Assembly: GCA_963839535.1 (NCBI GenBank)
Contig: CAWIVF010000011.1
Span: 62,001-126,000, forward strand
Length of the DNA: 64,000 nt
Direction of reading: 5' to 3'
Origin: RHKX01 sp963839535
GTDB lineage: Bacteria > Actinomycetota > Thermoleophilia > Solirubrobacterales > 70-9
The notes below the pieces were generated by a model, which worked only from the letters and a program-made list of their open reading frames with translations, made no database searches and was not told the origin of the DNA. A program made the translations under genes and the position numbers. This document shows, one piece after another, positions 8,261-18,632 of this stretch; position 1 is the stretch's first letter, and the number at the start of each line of letters is the position of its first letter.

Positions 8261-9687
8261 CTACTGATCGGCCCGCCACGCCCGCAGGTGGGCGACGGCC
8301 GAGTCGCGGTCGGTCGCATCGCCCGAGTACTGGGCGGCCTCGAGCTCGCGGACGGCGTCCCCGAGCTCCGGCCCCGGCTCGATCCCGAGCGCCGCGGCGA
8401 GCTCGTCGCCGCGCAGGAGCGGTGCCGGCGGGCCCTCGCGTTCCCAGGCGACGGCGGCGGCGAGCAACTCGCGGGCGAGCTCGAGGTGACCGTCGATCGC
8501 CGCCTGCGGGACGCCGCCGCCCTGCGCCGAGAGCCGGTCGGCGACGGTCAGCAGGGTCGTGTCGACGGCCTCGCGACCCGGTTCGCTTGAGGTACTCCCA
8601 TACGCGTCGCGGCGGCAGCGGCCGATCGCGCACCATGAAGCCGAGGACGAGGTGGTCGCGGGTGATCGCGGCGAGGTAGTCGCTGAGCCGCCTGGAGGAC
8701 CGCAGCCGCACGCAGAGGGCGCGCACCATCTCCGCCCCCGCCTCGTCGTGGCCGAGGAACCGCACCGCGCCGCCCTCCTCGGTCCGGGTGACGGGCTTGC
8801 CGACGTCGTGCAGGAGGGCGGCAAGGCGCAGGGCGCCGCGGCGGGTCATCCCGTCGGCGAGCGGCTGGTCGAGCAGCTCGGCCGACCGCCGGCGCCGCCT
8901 CGCCCGCGTAGAGGTCGAGATCCGACTGCACCTCGAGCATCCGCCTGAGCACCTCGAGCGTGTGCTGGTGGGCGTCGAGGTGATGGTTGGCGCTCTGCCC
9001 CACGCCGCGCAGCGCCTCCAGCTCGGGCAGGACGGCAGCGGTCGCCCCGAGCAGGTCGAGCAGCTCGATCGCCCGCTCCGGCGCGGGCCCCTCGACGATT
9101 GCGGCGAGCTCCGCGAGCTGGCGCTCTCCGGCGGGCTCAGCGGCACGCGCCGACTCGCGCCGGGCCAGCTCGGCCGTCCCCGGATCGGGCTCGAGGCCGA
9201 GGGCGGCCGCAAGCCGGGCCGCGCGCATGATCCGCAGCGGGTCGTCGGCGAACGATCGCTCGGAGGTGGCGCGGAGCCGGCGCGCCTCGAGGTCGCCCAA
9301 TCCCCCGGTCGGGTCGATCGGCGGGCCGCCGCCGAGCGGGACCGCGATCGCGTTGACCGTGAAGTCGCGCAGCCGCAGGTCGTCCTCGATCGTCTCCCCC
9401 CGGAGCTCGGCGATGTCCAGATGCCAGGACCCGTCGCGGGCGGCCACGCGCCAGGTCGCGAACTCCCCGGAGAGCTCGAAGCGATGGCCCCCGGCCGCGG
9501 TGGCGACGGCGCGGGCCGCCTCGGCCGCGCTGCCCGCGACGGCCAGATCGATTTCCGTGACCGTGCCGAGCACGGCGTCGCGGACCGCTCCACCGACGAT
9601 CCATGCGTCGCCGGAGTCGCCGATCGCCTCGCGCGCGATCGTGGCGGCCGGCGCGTCGACCGCGATCTCCGCCGGCGCTCCGCTCAC
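8261..9687 (-). CDS. cca: CCA-adding-type tRNA nucleotidyltransferase with HD domain (two frame breaks)
   Basis: Class II nucleotidyltransferase. N-terminal head: WIVGGAVRDAVLG, then the metal-binding EIDLAV and the RLRDFTVNAIAVP block, followed by DDPLRIMRAARLAAALG, the nucleotide-recognition neck. An HD phosphohydrolase domain (LLHDVGKP) follows, as in bacterial CCA enzymes. Poly(A) polymerase is the alternative. The frame shifts near 8890 and 8590; removing one base at each restores a single 475-residue protein. GTG at 9687 overlaps the alr stop as GTGA. Confidence 0.85.
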
Positions 9688-10807
9688 CGCCGGTAGACCC
9701 GCGGGACGCGCTGGGAGATCCCGCAGGTGACCTCGTAGTTGATCGTGCCCAGGAGCCTCGCGAGCTCCTCGGCGCTGACCTCCTCCTCGCCCTGCGCGCC
9801 GATCAGCACGACGGGCTCGCCCGGTTCGAGCCCGTCGTCGAGCTCGACCGTGATGTTGTCCATCGAGACCGTTCCCACGACCGGACGCCGCGCTCCTCCG
9901 ATCAACACCTCGGCCTCGTTCCCCAGCCCGCGGCGGTAGCCGTCGCCGTAGCCGACGGGGATCACGCCGACGGAGGTCTCCCCGCGGCCCGCCAGGTGCG
10001 CCCGTAGCCGGCCGACTCGCCCGGTCCGAAGCGCTTCACGTCGGCGAGGTAGCTCTGCAGCGACATCGCCGGCCGCAGGCCCTGAGCGGAGGCGTCCCGG
10101 CCGAAGGGGTCCAGCCCGTAGATCGCGACCCCGCAGCGGACCATGTCGAAGTGGAACTCGGCGCCCTTGAGCGTCGCGGCGCTGTTGGCGGCGTGGACGA
10201 TCAGGCCCGGGTGGCGGTCGCGGGCCGGCAGCGCGAGGGCGGCGAACCGGTCGAGCTGCTCGCGGAGGTAGCCCTCGTCGTCCTCGTCGGCGGTGGCGAA
10301 GTGGGTCCAGAGTCCCGCCAGGTCGACTCGGTCGTCCTCGGCGCAGACGTCGAGCAGCTCGTCGACCGCGTCGGCGTCTCGCTCGCCGAGGCGCCCCATC
10401 CCGGTGTCGTACTTGACGTGGATCCGGGGGCGCACGCCGAGCTGCTCCCCGCGCTCGGCGACCTCCTCCAGGAAGCCCTGACGCCACACGTTGAGCTCCG
10501 CCTGCGCCTGCAGGGCGACGTCGAGCTCGGCGCTCGTCAGCGCTCCCATCAGCAGGATCGGGGCGCGCGGCATGCGCTCCCGCAGCTCGAAGGCCTCGCT
10601 CGCCGCGGCAACGGCCAGGGCCTTGGCACCCCCGCGCATCGCGGCCTCGGCGCACTCGACCATCCCGTGGCCGTAGCCGTTCGCCTTGACGACCGCGCAC
10701 AGCCTCACGCCGTCGCCGATCACGCCGCTCAGGTGGGAGCAGTTCCGCTCGACCGCATCCACGTCGACGATCGCGGTCGCCCGCTGGAAGGGATCGAGTT
10801 CGCTCAG
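9684..10807 (-). CDS. alr: Alanine racemase (one frame break)
   Basis: PLP enzyme making D-alanine for peptidoglycan. The PLP lysine lies in VVKANGYGHGM near residue 42, the substrate-side region is HVKYDTGMGRLG, and the C-terminal beta domain contains VGVIPVGYGDGYRRG and GTVSMDNITVEL with the family's catalytic Tyr region. The frame changes near 9990, between the barrel and the C-terminal domain, and needs one added base. No ATG/GTG/TTG start is in frame near the N-terminus; a CTG at 10807 overlapping the upstream stop as CTGA is the best candidate. It is downstream of nnr, a common actinobacterial arrangement. Confidence 0.9.
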
Positions 10808-12319
10808 GGCCGGAGCCCCCGCGGAAGCGCCGCGATCACGTCGCTCGCGATCACGGATTCGACCCCGATCTCCCCGGCGGCGATGCTTCCCGCCCGAGCG
10901 TGGGCGAGGACGCCGGCGCAGGCGGCCTCGAAGGCGCTCGGTCCCCCGCGCCACCAGGGCGGCGATCGTCCCGGAGAGGACGTCGCCCGTTCCCGCCGTG
11001 GCCAGCGCCGGGCTGCCGTGCGCATTGACCGCGATCCGGTCGCCCTCGGCGACGATCGTGTCGTCCCCCTTGAGGACGACCACCGCATCGGCGGCATCGG
11101 CGGCCTCGCGGGCGGCGGCCAGACGGTGGGCGGAGATCTCGTCGGAGCTCGTGTCGAGCAGTCGCGCGAGCTCGCCGGCATGGGGCGTGAGGATCGTCGG
11201 GTGCTCGCGGCCCGCCAGCAGGCCGAGCTCCGTCCCCAGCGCGTTCAGCCCGTCGGCGTCGATCAGCAGCGGAGCGTCGATCCGCGGTGCGAGCTCGCGA
11301 GCCAGCCGAGCGGAGTGCTCCGCCCTGCCGAGGCCCGGCCCGAGCACCACGCATGCCGATCTCTGCGAGCGGTCGATGATCGGCCCGGCGGCGGCCGCCC
11401 CGAGGCCGCCGGCGCTGCTGTCGAGGCCCATGGTCATCACCTCGGTCAGCTTGACCTCGAGGATCGGCTCCAGCGAATCGGGAGCGGCCACCGTCGCGTA
11501 GCCGGCCCCGGCGCGGATCGCCGCCGTCGACGCCATGCAGACCGCTCCGGTCATGCCTCGCGAGCCGCCGACGACGAGGACCTCGCCGGAGCTGAACTTG
11601 CTCGACTCCTGGCCGCGGCGCGGCGGCAGGTCGAGGACCCCATCGCCGATCAACCCGGCGACGGCCTCGCCCGGGGCGCCCGGCGGAATCCCGATGTCGG
11701 CCACGACGAGCCGGCCCCCGCGCCACTTCCCCGGCGCGATCCGGTGGCCGACCTTCGCGGCGTGGAAGGTGACGGTCACGTCGGCGTCGACCGAGCAGTC
11801 GGCGGCCTCGCCGGTCGAGGCGTCGACACCGGAGGCGACGTCGCAGGCGACCACCGGGGCGCCGGCGGCATTCAGGGCCTCGATCGCCGCCGCGGCCGGC
11901 TCGCGCGGCTCACCGTCGAACCCGGTGCCGAAGATCGCATCGACGATGGCGCCGGAGCCCGCGAGCGCCGCGCCGGCATCGCCGCCCAGCTCGCTGAAGC
12001 CGCCCCCGAGCCGCTCGAGGTTCGCCGCCGCGTCCCCGCTCAGCTCGTCCGCCGGCCAGAGCAGCAGCACGTCGACCTCGTGACCGCGCTCGCGCAGCAG
12101 CCGTGCGGCGACGAGCCCGTCGCCGCCGTTGTTGCCCTTGCCGCAGAGGATCCGGACCGGGCCGGGCCTGGCGATCAGCTCCGTCTCCCGCGCCAGGGCG
12201 TCGCCGGCGGCCTCCATCAGATCGAGCGAGGGAACGCCGCGCTCCTCGATCGCCCAGCGGTCGATCCCGCGCATGCCGGCGGCATCGAACAGCGGCTCGG
12301 ACCAGCCTCCCGGTTCCAC
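10804..12319 (-). CDS. nnr: Bifunctional NAD(P)HX epimerase/dehydratase (one frame break)
   Basis: Repairs hydrated NAD(P)H. The N-terminal epimerase domain (residues about 1-215) has CGKGNNGGDGLVAARLL and DAIFGTGFDG. The C-terminal ADP/ATP-dependent dehydratase (about 230-505) has VVGGSRGMTGA, TPHAGELARLL and the ATP/catalytic loop ATAGTGDVLSGTIAAL. A +1 break near 10955 (GGGGG for GGGG) shifts the last 50 codons; the restored end AFEAACAGVLAHARAGS is typical. The stop at 10804 overlaps the likely alr start. ATG at 12319. Confidence 0.92.
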
Positions 12320-12359
12320 GGGCCGGAGCCTACCCGCCGCCCGGCGACGATCTCCCGGC

Positions 12360-12725
12360 TCAGGTCGCGCGGGGGCTCGCCAGGACCACGGCGGCCGCCA
12401 GGCCCCGCGAGTGGGTCAGCGTGACCGCGAGGTCGACCCCGCGGTCGTCGGCGCGGCGGCGCGCCGGGCCGTGCAGCCTGAGCTCCGGAGGCTCCGCCCC
12501 CACGACCTCGACGTCGCGGGGCGAGCAGCCCCCGCCGAGAGCCTTGATCGCCGCTTCCTTCGCGGCGAAGCGGGCGGCGAGGTGGCGACCGGGCCGCGCC
12601 CGGTCGCCGGCGTAGGCGAGCTCCCCAGGCCGGAAGAGCCGCTCCGCCAGCCGCGGGCGCCGCTCGAGCGCCCGCTCGACCCGCGCGATCTCGATCAGGT
12701 CGAGGCCCGAGTGCGCGCGGTTATG
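12360..12725 (-). CDS. acpS: Holo-[acyl-carrier-protein] synthase (start not resolved)
   Basis: Transfers 4'-phosphopantetheine from CoA to acyl carrier protein. The frame reads GLDLIEIARVERALERRP with the Mg-binding Asp, then RHLAARFAAKEAAIKALGGG with the conserved (W/R)FAAKEA motif, and ends VTLTHSRGLAAAVVLA. This covers the whole AcpS fold at the usual length of about 118 residues. An in-frame TAA lies at 12729-12731 and no ATG, GTG or TTG occurs between it and the conserved region, so the 5' end probably contains a base error. It starts immediately after the DUF3352 gene stop and ends 41 bases before nnr. Confidence 0.85.
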   Translation of the reverse strand, partial: HNRAHSGLDLIEIARVERALERRPRLAERLFRPGELAYAGDRARPGRHLAARFAAKEAAIKALGGGCSPRDVEVVGAEPPELRLHGPARRRADDRGVDLAVTLTHSRGLAAAVVLASPRAT

Positions 12726-14347
12726 GCGTTATGACTGCCGACGTGGACTCGGAGTCACCCGGGTCGCGCAGGCCGATCACGACACCGGCGGTGCTGCGGT
12801 CGTCGTCGACCGCGCTGCCGGCCACGACGTAGTCGAGCGCGTCGAGGTACGGCTTGGCCTCCGCGTAGCCCGGATCCGCGCTTGCCTGCCCGGAGCTCTC
12901 GACCAGTGCGACGACGGACGGGAAGTCCAGGAAGAAGCTCGGGGTGAGGTCGTCGCCGAGCTCGTCCTCCACGTCCTCGAAGCGATCCGAGTCACCGAGG
13001 GTCTCCGACGGGTTGAGCACGTCGTCGATGGTGGCCCCGCCCGCGGCGACGACGAGCTGGTTGTCCTCGCTCGCGACCTCCGCACCGAGCGGAGCGCCGG
13101 CGAGCTGCAGCTTGAAGCCCGAATCGGTCGGCGAGATCTGGAGGTCACGCTGCCTCTGGAGCGCCCCCGCGAGCTTGTCGATCGTCGTCGGCGGTGGCCT
13201 CTCCGTCGTTCGACTCGACCACCAGGCCGGCGCCGAGGCCGAACAGCGAGGTGCCCTGGACGAAGCCGCCGAAGCCGCCGATCCAGTTGAAGTCGTTCTC
13301 GAGATCGAGCCCGGTCGCCTCCTTGAAGGCGGCGAAGGGGTCGACGACGGGACCCGTCGTGCCGAAGCCCTCCTGGAAGCCCTGCCTGAACTGGTCGAGC
13401 TGGGCCTGGAACTGGGCCCCGATGTCGGCGGTCGCGAACGCGAACCACGAATCCGCGGGGAAGTCGCGGATCAGGTCGGTCGGCTCGCCGCCGCCGGCCG
13501 GCGCCGGGCCGGACCCGGAGAACGTGATCGCATCGTCGTCGATCGTCGACCAGAACTCGCTGGGCGAGCCGTCGTACCCGCTCAGCTGCTCGCGGAACTG
13601 CTGCAGCTGCTGGCCGGTGAGGGCGCCTGAGCCCTCGACGAGCTCGATGATCGCGCCCGTGTCGACGTAGGCGGAGAAGATGCTGTCCTCGGGGATCTCG
13701 TCGAGGGACTCGGTGGCGGCATCGTCGTCGGCGAGCGATTCGCCGGCGCCGGCGTCGACGGCCTGCTTGAGGCCGTCCTCGGTACCGGCGAGGAGGAAGT
13801 CCCCGTCGATCCCGATGGCCGAGTCATCGGAGTCGTCGTAGAGGTAGTCGACGCCCTCGTAGCTCGTCTCCGTCGCATCCGACGAGGACGACTCGCTCAC
13901 CTTGTCGAGGAAGGCCTGCGCCGCGTCGGGGTCGGTGACCGCAATCGCGACCGCGCCCACGCCCTCCTCGGTCTTGACGTCGAAGTCGCTGAGGAAGCCG
14001 CCGACCCGGTTGCCGAGCCATGGCTCGATGTCGTCGCTGAAGGTCACGCCCTCCGAATCGGGATCGGAGGCGATCTCCTCGTCGAGCGCCGCGCTCAGCA
14101 TCCCGCCCGGATCCTCGACGCCGAACTTCGCGAGTGCCCCCTCGAGGTTCTCGGCCATCTCACCCTGCGGGCGGATGACCGCCTCCGCGTAGATCGGAGC
14201 GTCGGCGGGGACCATCGTGGCCGGATCGGGGCCGAGGTCGCCGACGTCGACGGACTCCTCGTCGTCTCCGCAGGCGGAGAGCGCGAGCGCCGCGACGAGG
14301 GCGGCGAGGAGGAACAGAAGCTTCAGGGGTGAGGGCGTGTTCCGCAT
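12721..14347 (-). CDS. DUF3352-type lipoprotein (one frame break)
   Basis: A roughly 540-residue exported protein. The signal peptide ends in the lipobox LALSAC with Gly-Asp-Asp after the Cys, so lipidation and surface anchoring are expected. The mature part is acidic, Ser/Asp-rich and repeats a motif of the type AIGIDGDFLLAGTEDGLK followed by paired beta/alpha units, as in DUF3352 proteins of actinobacteria. A +1 break lies near 13175; the restored C-terminal half ends STSAVITP. No enzyme motif is seen. The stop abuts acpS. Confidence 0.75.
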
Positions 14348-14385
14348 CGTCGGAATGCTAGAGATCCGCGCGACGGAAGGCCGGT

Positions 14386-16242
14386 CTACTCGACGGTCAC
14401 CGTCTTGGCCAGGTTGCGGGGCTGGTCCACGTTGAGCCCGAGCAGGCGGGCCGTGTGGTACGCCAGCAGCTGGAGCGGGATCACGGCGAGGATCGGCTGC
14501 AGGATCCAGTCGGTCCGCGGGACGAAGAGCGCCTGATCGGCCGCCTCGCTGACGATGTCGGATCCGGCCGTGCCGATCGCGATCACGTCCGCCCCGCGCG
14601 CCCGCACCTCGGCGACGTTCGAGAGGACCTTCTCGAGCACCGGGCTCTCGGTCGCGACGCAGACGACCGGGGTGGTCTCGTCGAGCAGGGCGATCGGGCC
14701 GTGCTTCATCTCACCGGCGGCGTAGGCGTCGGAGGGGATGTAGGAGATCTCCTTCATCTTGAGCGCGCCCTCGAGGCAGACCGGCAGCCCGATGTGCCGG
14801 CCGAGGAAGAGGAAGAACCGGCCGTCGTAGTGCGACTCGGCGATCGCCTGGACCTGCTCCTCGGTCGTCTCGATCGTCTCCTCGATCTTGCGCGGCAGCG
14901 CCTTCAGCTCGACGATCAGCTCCGCGATCTTGTCCCGGCCGATGAACCCGCGCGACTGCGCGAGCCAGAGGCCCAGCAGGTAGATCGCCGCGACCTGGCT
15001 CGTGAAGGTCTTCGTCGCGGCGACGCCGATCTCCAGGCCGGCCCGGGTGAAGAGGACGGAGTCGGCGTCGCGCGTGGCCTGGCTGCCCATGACGTTGGTG
15101 ATCGCGAGCACGTGGGCGCCGCGCTCGCGCGCCAGCCGCATCGCCGCCAGCGTGTCGGCGGTCTCGCCCGACTGCGTGATCCCGATGACCAGGTCGTCGG
15201 CGCCGACGACGGGGTCGCGGTAGCGGTACTCGGAGGCGACGTCCATCTCGACCGGGACGCGCGCCCAGGTCTCGATCGCGTAGCGGCCGACGAGACCCGC
15301 GTGGTAGGAGGTGCCGCAGGCGACGATCACGATCCGGCGGATGCCGCGGGCCTGCTCGGCGGTGAAGGCGAGCTCGCTCAGGTCGACCTCGTCGAACTCC
15401 GGGAGGCGGTCGGTGATCGTCTCGGCCACGGCGTCCGGCTGCTCGTGGATCTCCTTCATCATGAAGGTGTCGTAACCGCCCCGCTCGGCCTCGGCCTCGT
15501 CCCAGGTGATCTCCTCGGTCGAGCGCTCACGCGGGCTGCCGGCGGCATCGGTGATCGTCACCGAATCGGCCTCGATCGTGACGATCTCGCCGTTCTCGAT
15601 CTGCATCACCGTGCGGGTCTCGCGCAGGAACGCCGGGATCGCCGAGGCCAGGAAGGTCTCCCCCTCGCCGACCCCGAGGACCAGCGGGCACTCGTTGCGG
15701 GCGCCGACGAGCGTGTCGGGGTGGTCGACGTGCATCGCCACGAAGGCGTAGTGGCCGCGGAGCTCGGCGAAGGCCGCGCGGACCGCCAGGGTGAGGTCGC
15801 CCTCGTAGTGGCGCTCGATCAGGTGGGCGACGATCTCGGCGTCGGTCTCGGAGCTGAACTCGTGGCCCTGCGAGACGAGCTCGCGGCGCAGCTCGGAGTG
15901 GTTCTCGACGATCCCGTTGAGGACGATGTGGATCTCGCCCTGCTCGTCGCTGTGGGGATGCGCGTTCTCCTCGGTGACCCGGCCGTGGGTCGCCCAGCGG
16001 GTGTGGGCGAGGCCGATCGTGGCGTCGGCCTCGGCGAGGGCGACCGCGCCGCGGCTCTCGGTGTCGGCCACGGCGGCGCGCAGGTTGGCGAGGTTGCCGA
16101 CCGCGCGGACCGACTCGATCCGGCCGTCCTCGAGCAGGGACAGGCCGGCGGAGTCATACCCGCGGTATTCGAGCTTCTCGAGGCCGGCGATCAGAAGGTC
16201 GCGACAGGGCCTCCCGCCCACGTATCCGACGATGCCGCACAT
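14386..16242 (-). CDS. glmS: Glutamine-fructose-6-phosphate aminotransferase (isomerizing)
   Basis: Makes glucosamine-6-phosphate, the first committed amino sugar for peptidoglycan. Cys2 of MCGIVGYVG is the glutaminase nucleophile. The class II glutaminase domain spans residues 1-240, and two SIS sugar-isomerase domains follow (CGTSYHAG near 305, then GITQSGETADT, and LGRHIGLPVCLEGALKMKE near 480). The C-terminus ends NLAKTVTVE, the loop that closes on the active site. 618 residues is normal length. ATG at 16242 is fixed by the need for Cys2. Intact, without frame breaks. The next gene upstream is glmM. Confidence 0.97.
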   Translation of the reverse strand: MCGIVGYVGGRPCRDLLIAGLEKLEYRGYDSAGLSLLEDGRIESVRAVGNLANLRAAVADTESRGAVALAEADATIGLAHTRWATHGRVTEENAHPHSDEQGEIHIVLNGIVENHSELRRELVSQGHEFSSETDAEIVAHLIERHYEGDLTLAVRAAFAELRGHYAFVAMHVDHPDTLVGARNECPLVLGVGEGETFLASAIPAFLRETRTVMQIENGEIVTIEADSVTITDAAGSPRERSTEEITWDEAEAERGGYDTFMMKEIHEQPDAVAETITDRLPEFDEVDLSELAFTAEQARGIRRIVIVACGTSYHAGLVGRYAIETWARVPVEMDVASEYRYRDPVVGADDLVIGITQSGETADTLAAMRLARERGAHVLAITNVMGSQATRDADSVLFTRAGLEIGVAATKTFTSQVAAIYLLGLWLAQSRGFIGRDKIAELIVELKALPRKIEETIETTEEQVQAIAESHYDGRFFLFLGRHIGLPVCLEGALKMKEISYIPSDAYAAGEMKHGPIALLDETTPVVCVATESPVLEKVLSNVAEVRARGADVIAIGTAGSDIVSEAADQALFVPRTDWILQPILAVIPLQLLAYHTARLLGLNVDQPRNLAKTVTVE

Positions 16243-16319
16243 GAGGTTCTCCAGGGGAAGGGACCGGGGAGGATAGGGAGGGCCCGATCCGGGGGCAAGC
16301 GCGTCGCGCGCCGAGCGGG

Positions 16320-17636
16320 CTAGGTCAGGGCCTTCTCGGCGACGTCGACGAGACGGGCGAGGATCTCCTCGCACTCGGCCTCGTCGGGCGCCTCGACCAT
16401 CACCCGGACGAGCGGCTCGGTGCCCGAGGGGCGCACGAGCACGCGGCCGCGGCCCTCGAGCCGGGCGCCCTCGCGGCCGACGGCCTCCCAGACGCCCGTC
16501 GCCTGGTTGAGCGCCTCGCGGCTCCTGATCCGGACGTTCTCGAGCCGCTGGGGAAGCTTCTCGATCGGCCTGGCCTCGGCGAGGGTCCGGTCGCCGAGCG
16601 CGCGCATCACCAGCAGCGCCGCCGCGAGGCCGTCCCCGGTCGCCGCGAAGTCGGTCCAGATGATGTGGCCGGACTGCTCGCCGCCGATCGTCCAGCCGCG
16701 CTCCAGGAGCTCCTGGATCACGAAGCGGTCCCCGACCTTCGTGGTCGCGACCTCGATGCCGGCGGCCTCCATCGCCTTGTGGAAGCCGAAGTTGCTCATC
16801 ACCGTGACCGCGGTGCCGCCGGGGAGCTCGTCCTCCTCGCGCAGATGCAGGGCGGCGAGGGCGACGATCTCGTCCCCGTCGAACGCACGGCCGTCGGCGT
16901 CCACGGCGAGCATCCGGTCGCCGTCGCCGTCGAAGGCGAAGCCGATCTCGGCTCGCGCGTCGGCGACGGCCGCCGCGACGTGCTCGAGGTGCGTGGACCC
17001 GCAGCCCTCGTTGATGTTGCGGCCGTCCGGCTCCGCCCCGATCACGATCAGGTCCGCGCCGAGGCGCTCGAAGAACGCCGGCGCCGCCCGGTAGGTGGCT
17101 CCGTTGGCGCAGTCGATCACGATCCGCCGCCCCTTCAGGTCGAGCCGGAAGGTCGAACCCAACTCCCGCAAATAATCATCCAGGGCGCCCTCGAGCTTGC
17201 GGATGCGGCCCGAGGCCGAGCCGGTGGCCGGGCCGGCGGCGACCCGCTCCTCGACGCGAGCCTCGGCGTCGTCGTCGAGCTTGCGGCCGGTGCGGTCGAA
17301 GAACTTGATCCCGTTGTCCTGCCAGGGGTTGTGGGACGCGGAGACGACCGCGCCGAGGTCGAACCCGTGCCGGCGGACGAGGATCGACGCCGCCGGAGTC
17401 GGCAGCACCCCGCCGAGGAAGACGTCGGCGCCCGCGGCGGCGAGCCCGGAGGCCAGCGCCGACTCGAGCATGTGACCCGACTCGCGGGTGTCGCGGATGA
17501 TCAGGACCTGCGGTCGCTCGCCGCGGATCTCGGCCGCGGTCGCGCGGCCGAGGGCAAGGCAGAGCTCGGGGGTGAGCAGGTCGCCGACCGGCCCACGGAC
17601 CCCATCGGTCCCGAAAAGCTTCACGCGCTCAGCCAA
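16320..17636 (-). CDS. glmM: Phosphoglucosamine mutase
   Basis: Converts glucosamine-6-phosphate to glucosamine-1-phosphate, following GlmS. FGTDGVRG is near the start, the phosphoserine loop is VVSASHNPWQDNGIKFF near residue 100, the metal loop is DGDGDRM near 240, and the sugar-binding GEQSGHII is near 325. The phosphate-binding end is RPSGTEPLVRVM. 438 residues, complete. TTG at 17636 gives MAERVKLFG; GTG at 17624 (MKLFGTDG) is an equally good start. It is located 15 bases after rpsI, so ribosomal and amino-sugar genes share one transcription unit. Confidence 0.96.
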   Translation of the reverse strand: MAERVKLFGTDGVRGPVGDLLTPELCLALGRATAAEIRGERPQVLIIRDTRESGHMLESALASGLAAAGADVFLGGVLPTPAASILVRRHGFDLGAVVSASHNPWQDNGIKFFDRTGRKLDDDAEARVEERVAAGPATGSASGRIRKLEGALDDYLRELGSTFRLDLKGRRIVIDCANGATYRAAPAFFERLGADLIVIGAEPDGRNINEGCGSTHLEHVAAAVADARAEIGFAFDGDGDRMLAVDADGRAFDGDEIVALAALHLREEDELPGGTAVTVMSNFGFHKAMEAAGIEVATTKVGDRFVIQELLERGWTIGGEQSGHIIWTDFAATGDGLAAALLVMRALGDRTLAEARPIEKLPQRLENVRIRSREALNQATGVWEAVGREGARLEGRGRVLVRPSGTEPLVRVMVEAPDEAECEEILARLVDVAEKALT

Positions 17637-17651
17637 CAGGCGAAGCGGGGA

Positions 17652-18632
17652 TTAACGCTTCGAGAACTGCGGACGCTTGCGGGCCTTCTTGAGGCCGGCC
17701 TTCTTGCGTTCCTTGCGGCGGTCGTCTCGGGTCAGCAGCCCGCGCCGCTTGAGGTCGCCCCGCAGCTCCGGCTCGAGCGTGGTCAGCGCCCGGGCGACGC
17801 CGTGGCGAACCGCCCCGGCCTGGCCGCTGATGCCGCCGCCGTGCACCCGCACGCGGACGTCGACGCTGCCGTCGTACCCGGAGGTGACGAGCGGCTGGCG
17901 CGCCAGCGACTGGTGATGGGTGCTCGGGAAGTACTCCTCGAGGCTGCGGTCGTTGATCTGGAAGGTGCCACTGCCCGAGCGGACGATCACGCGAGCGACG
18001 GCGCTCTTGCGCTTGCCGGTCGCCTGGATCTGGGCGTCGCTCGGGACGGAGACGGTGCGCGGCGCGACGGTCCCTCGTCATCGTCGTCCTGAGCCGCCTC
18101 GCGGGCCTCGCGGGCGGCACGCTCCTCGGCCTCGGCCTCGGCACGCGCCTTCTCCTCGGCGGTGAGCTCGCGCTCCTCGCCGATCGCGATCGGCTCGAGG
18201 TCGGCACCGGGGACGATGTCGCGCTTCTCGGCCTTGGCGGGCTTCTTGCCCTCGGCGCGCTCGGGCTGCTCGGCGCCCTCGACGGCCTCTTCGGCCTCGT
18301 CGCTGCCGGCGGTCGGGTTCGGCTCGGCGGGGGCGGCCTCGGCCTCGGGGGCCTCGGCGTCGTCTGAAGCTTCTTCCCCTGCGGCCTCGGCCTCGGCGGG
18401 GGTGTCGTCGGCCGGGGCGTCGTCGGCGGCGGGCGTCGGCGTCCGCGGCGGGCTCGGCGGCCTCCGGCTCGGGGGCGTCCTCGGCTACGGGAGCCTCGTC
18501 GGAAGCGGGATCGGCGCCGGCGTCGTCACCCTCGGCGGGCGTCTCGGCGGGCGTGTCCTCGGCGCCCTCGGAGTCGGGTACCTCAGGGGTCGTCGCGCTC
18601 TCGTCGCGCTCTGCGTCGTCGTCCGGGGTCAT
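17652..18632 (-). CDS. rpsI: Ribosomal protein S9 with long acidic N-terminal extension (two frame breaks)
   Basis: The last about 135 residues are ordinary uS9: ATGKRKSAVARV, then GGGISGQAGAVRHGVARAL and the C-terminal KKARKRPQFSKR that reaches the P-site tRNA. Upstream the frame continues for about 190 residues of Asp/Glu/Ala/Pro-rich sequence beginning MTPDDDAERDE. ATG at 18632 overlaps the rplM stop as ATGA, which strongly supports this distant start. Breaks occur near 18435 (extra base) and 18065 (missing base). The acidic tract is low-complexity and probably disordered. Ordinary actinobacterial S9 has a much shorter extension. Confidence 0.88.

Noticed and set aside
9962..12319. A single long frame joining the NAD(P)HX repair enzyme to alanine racemase, as if a natural fusion
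   Set aside because: The conserved C-terminus of the repair enzyme is in another frame and ends with a stop at 10804; the apparent fusion is produced by a +1 break near 10955.
18064..18632. The acidic region before S9 as an independent small gene
   Set aside because: It has no stop codon before the S9 core once the two frame breaks are repaired, and its ATG is coupled to rplM as expected for rpsI.
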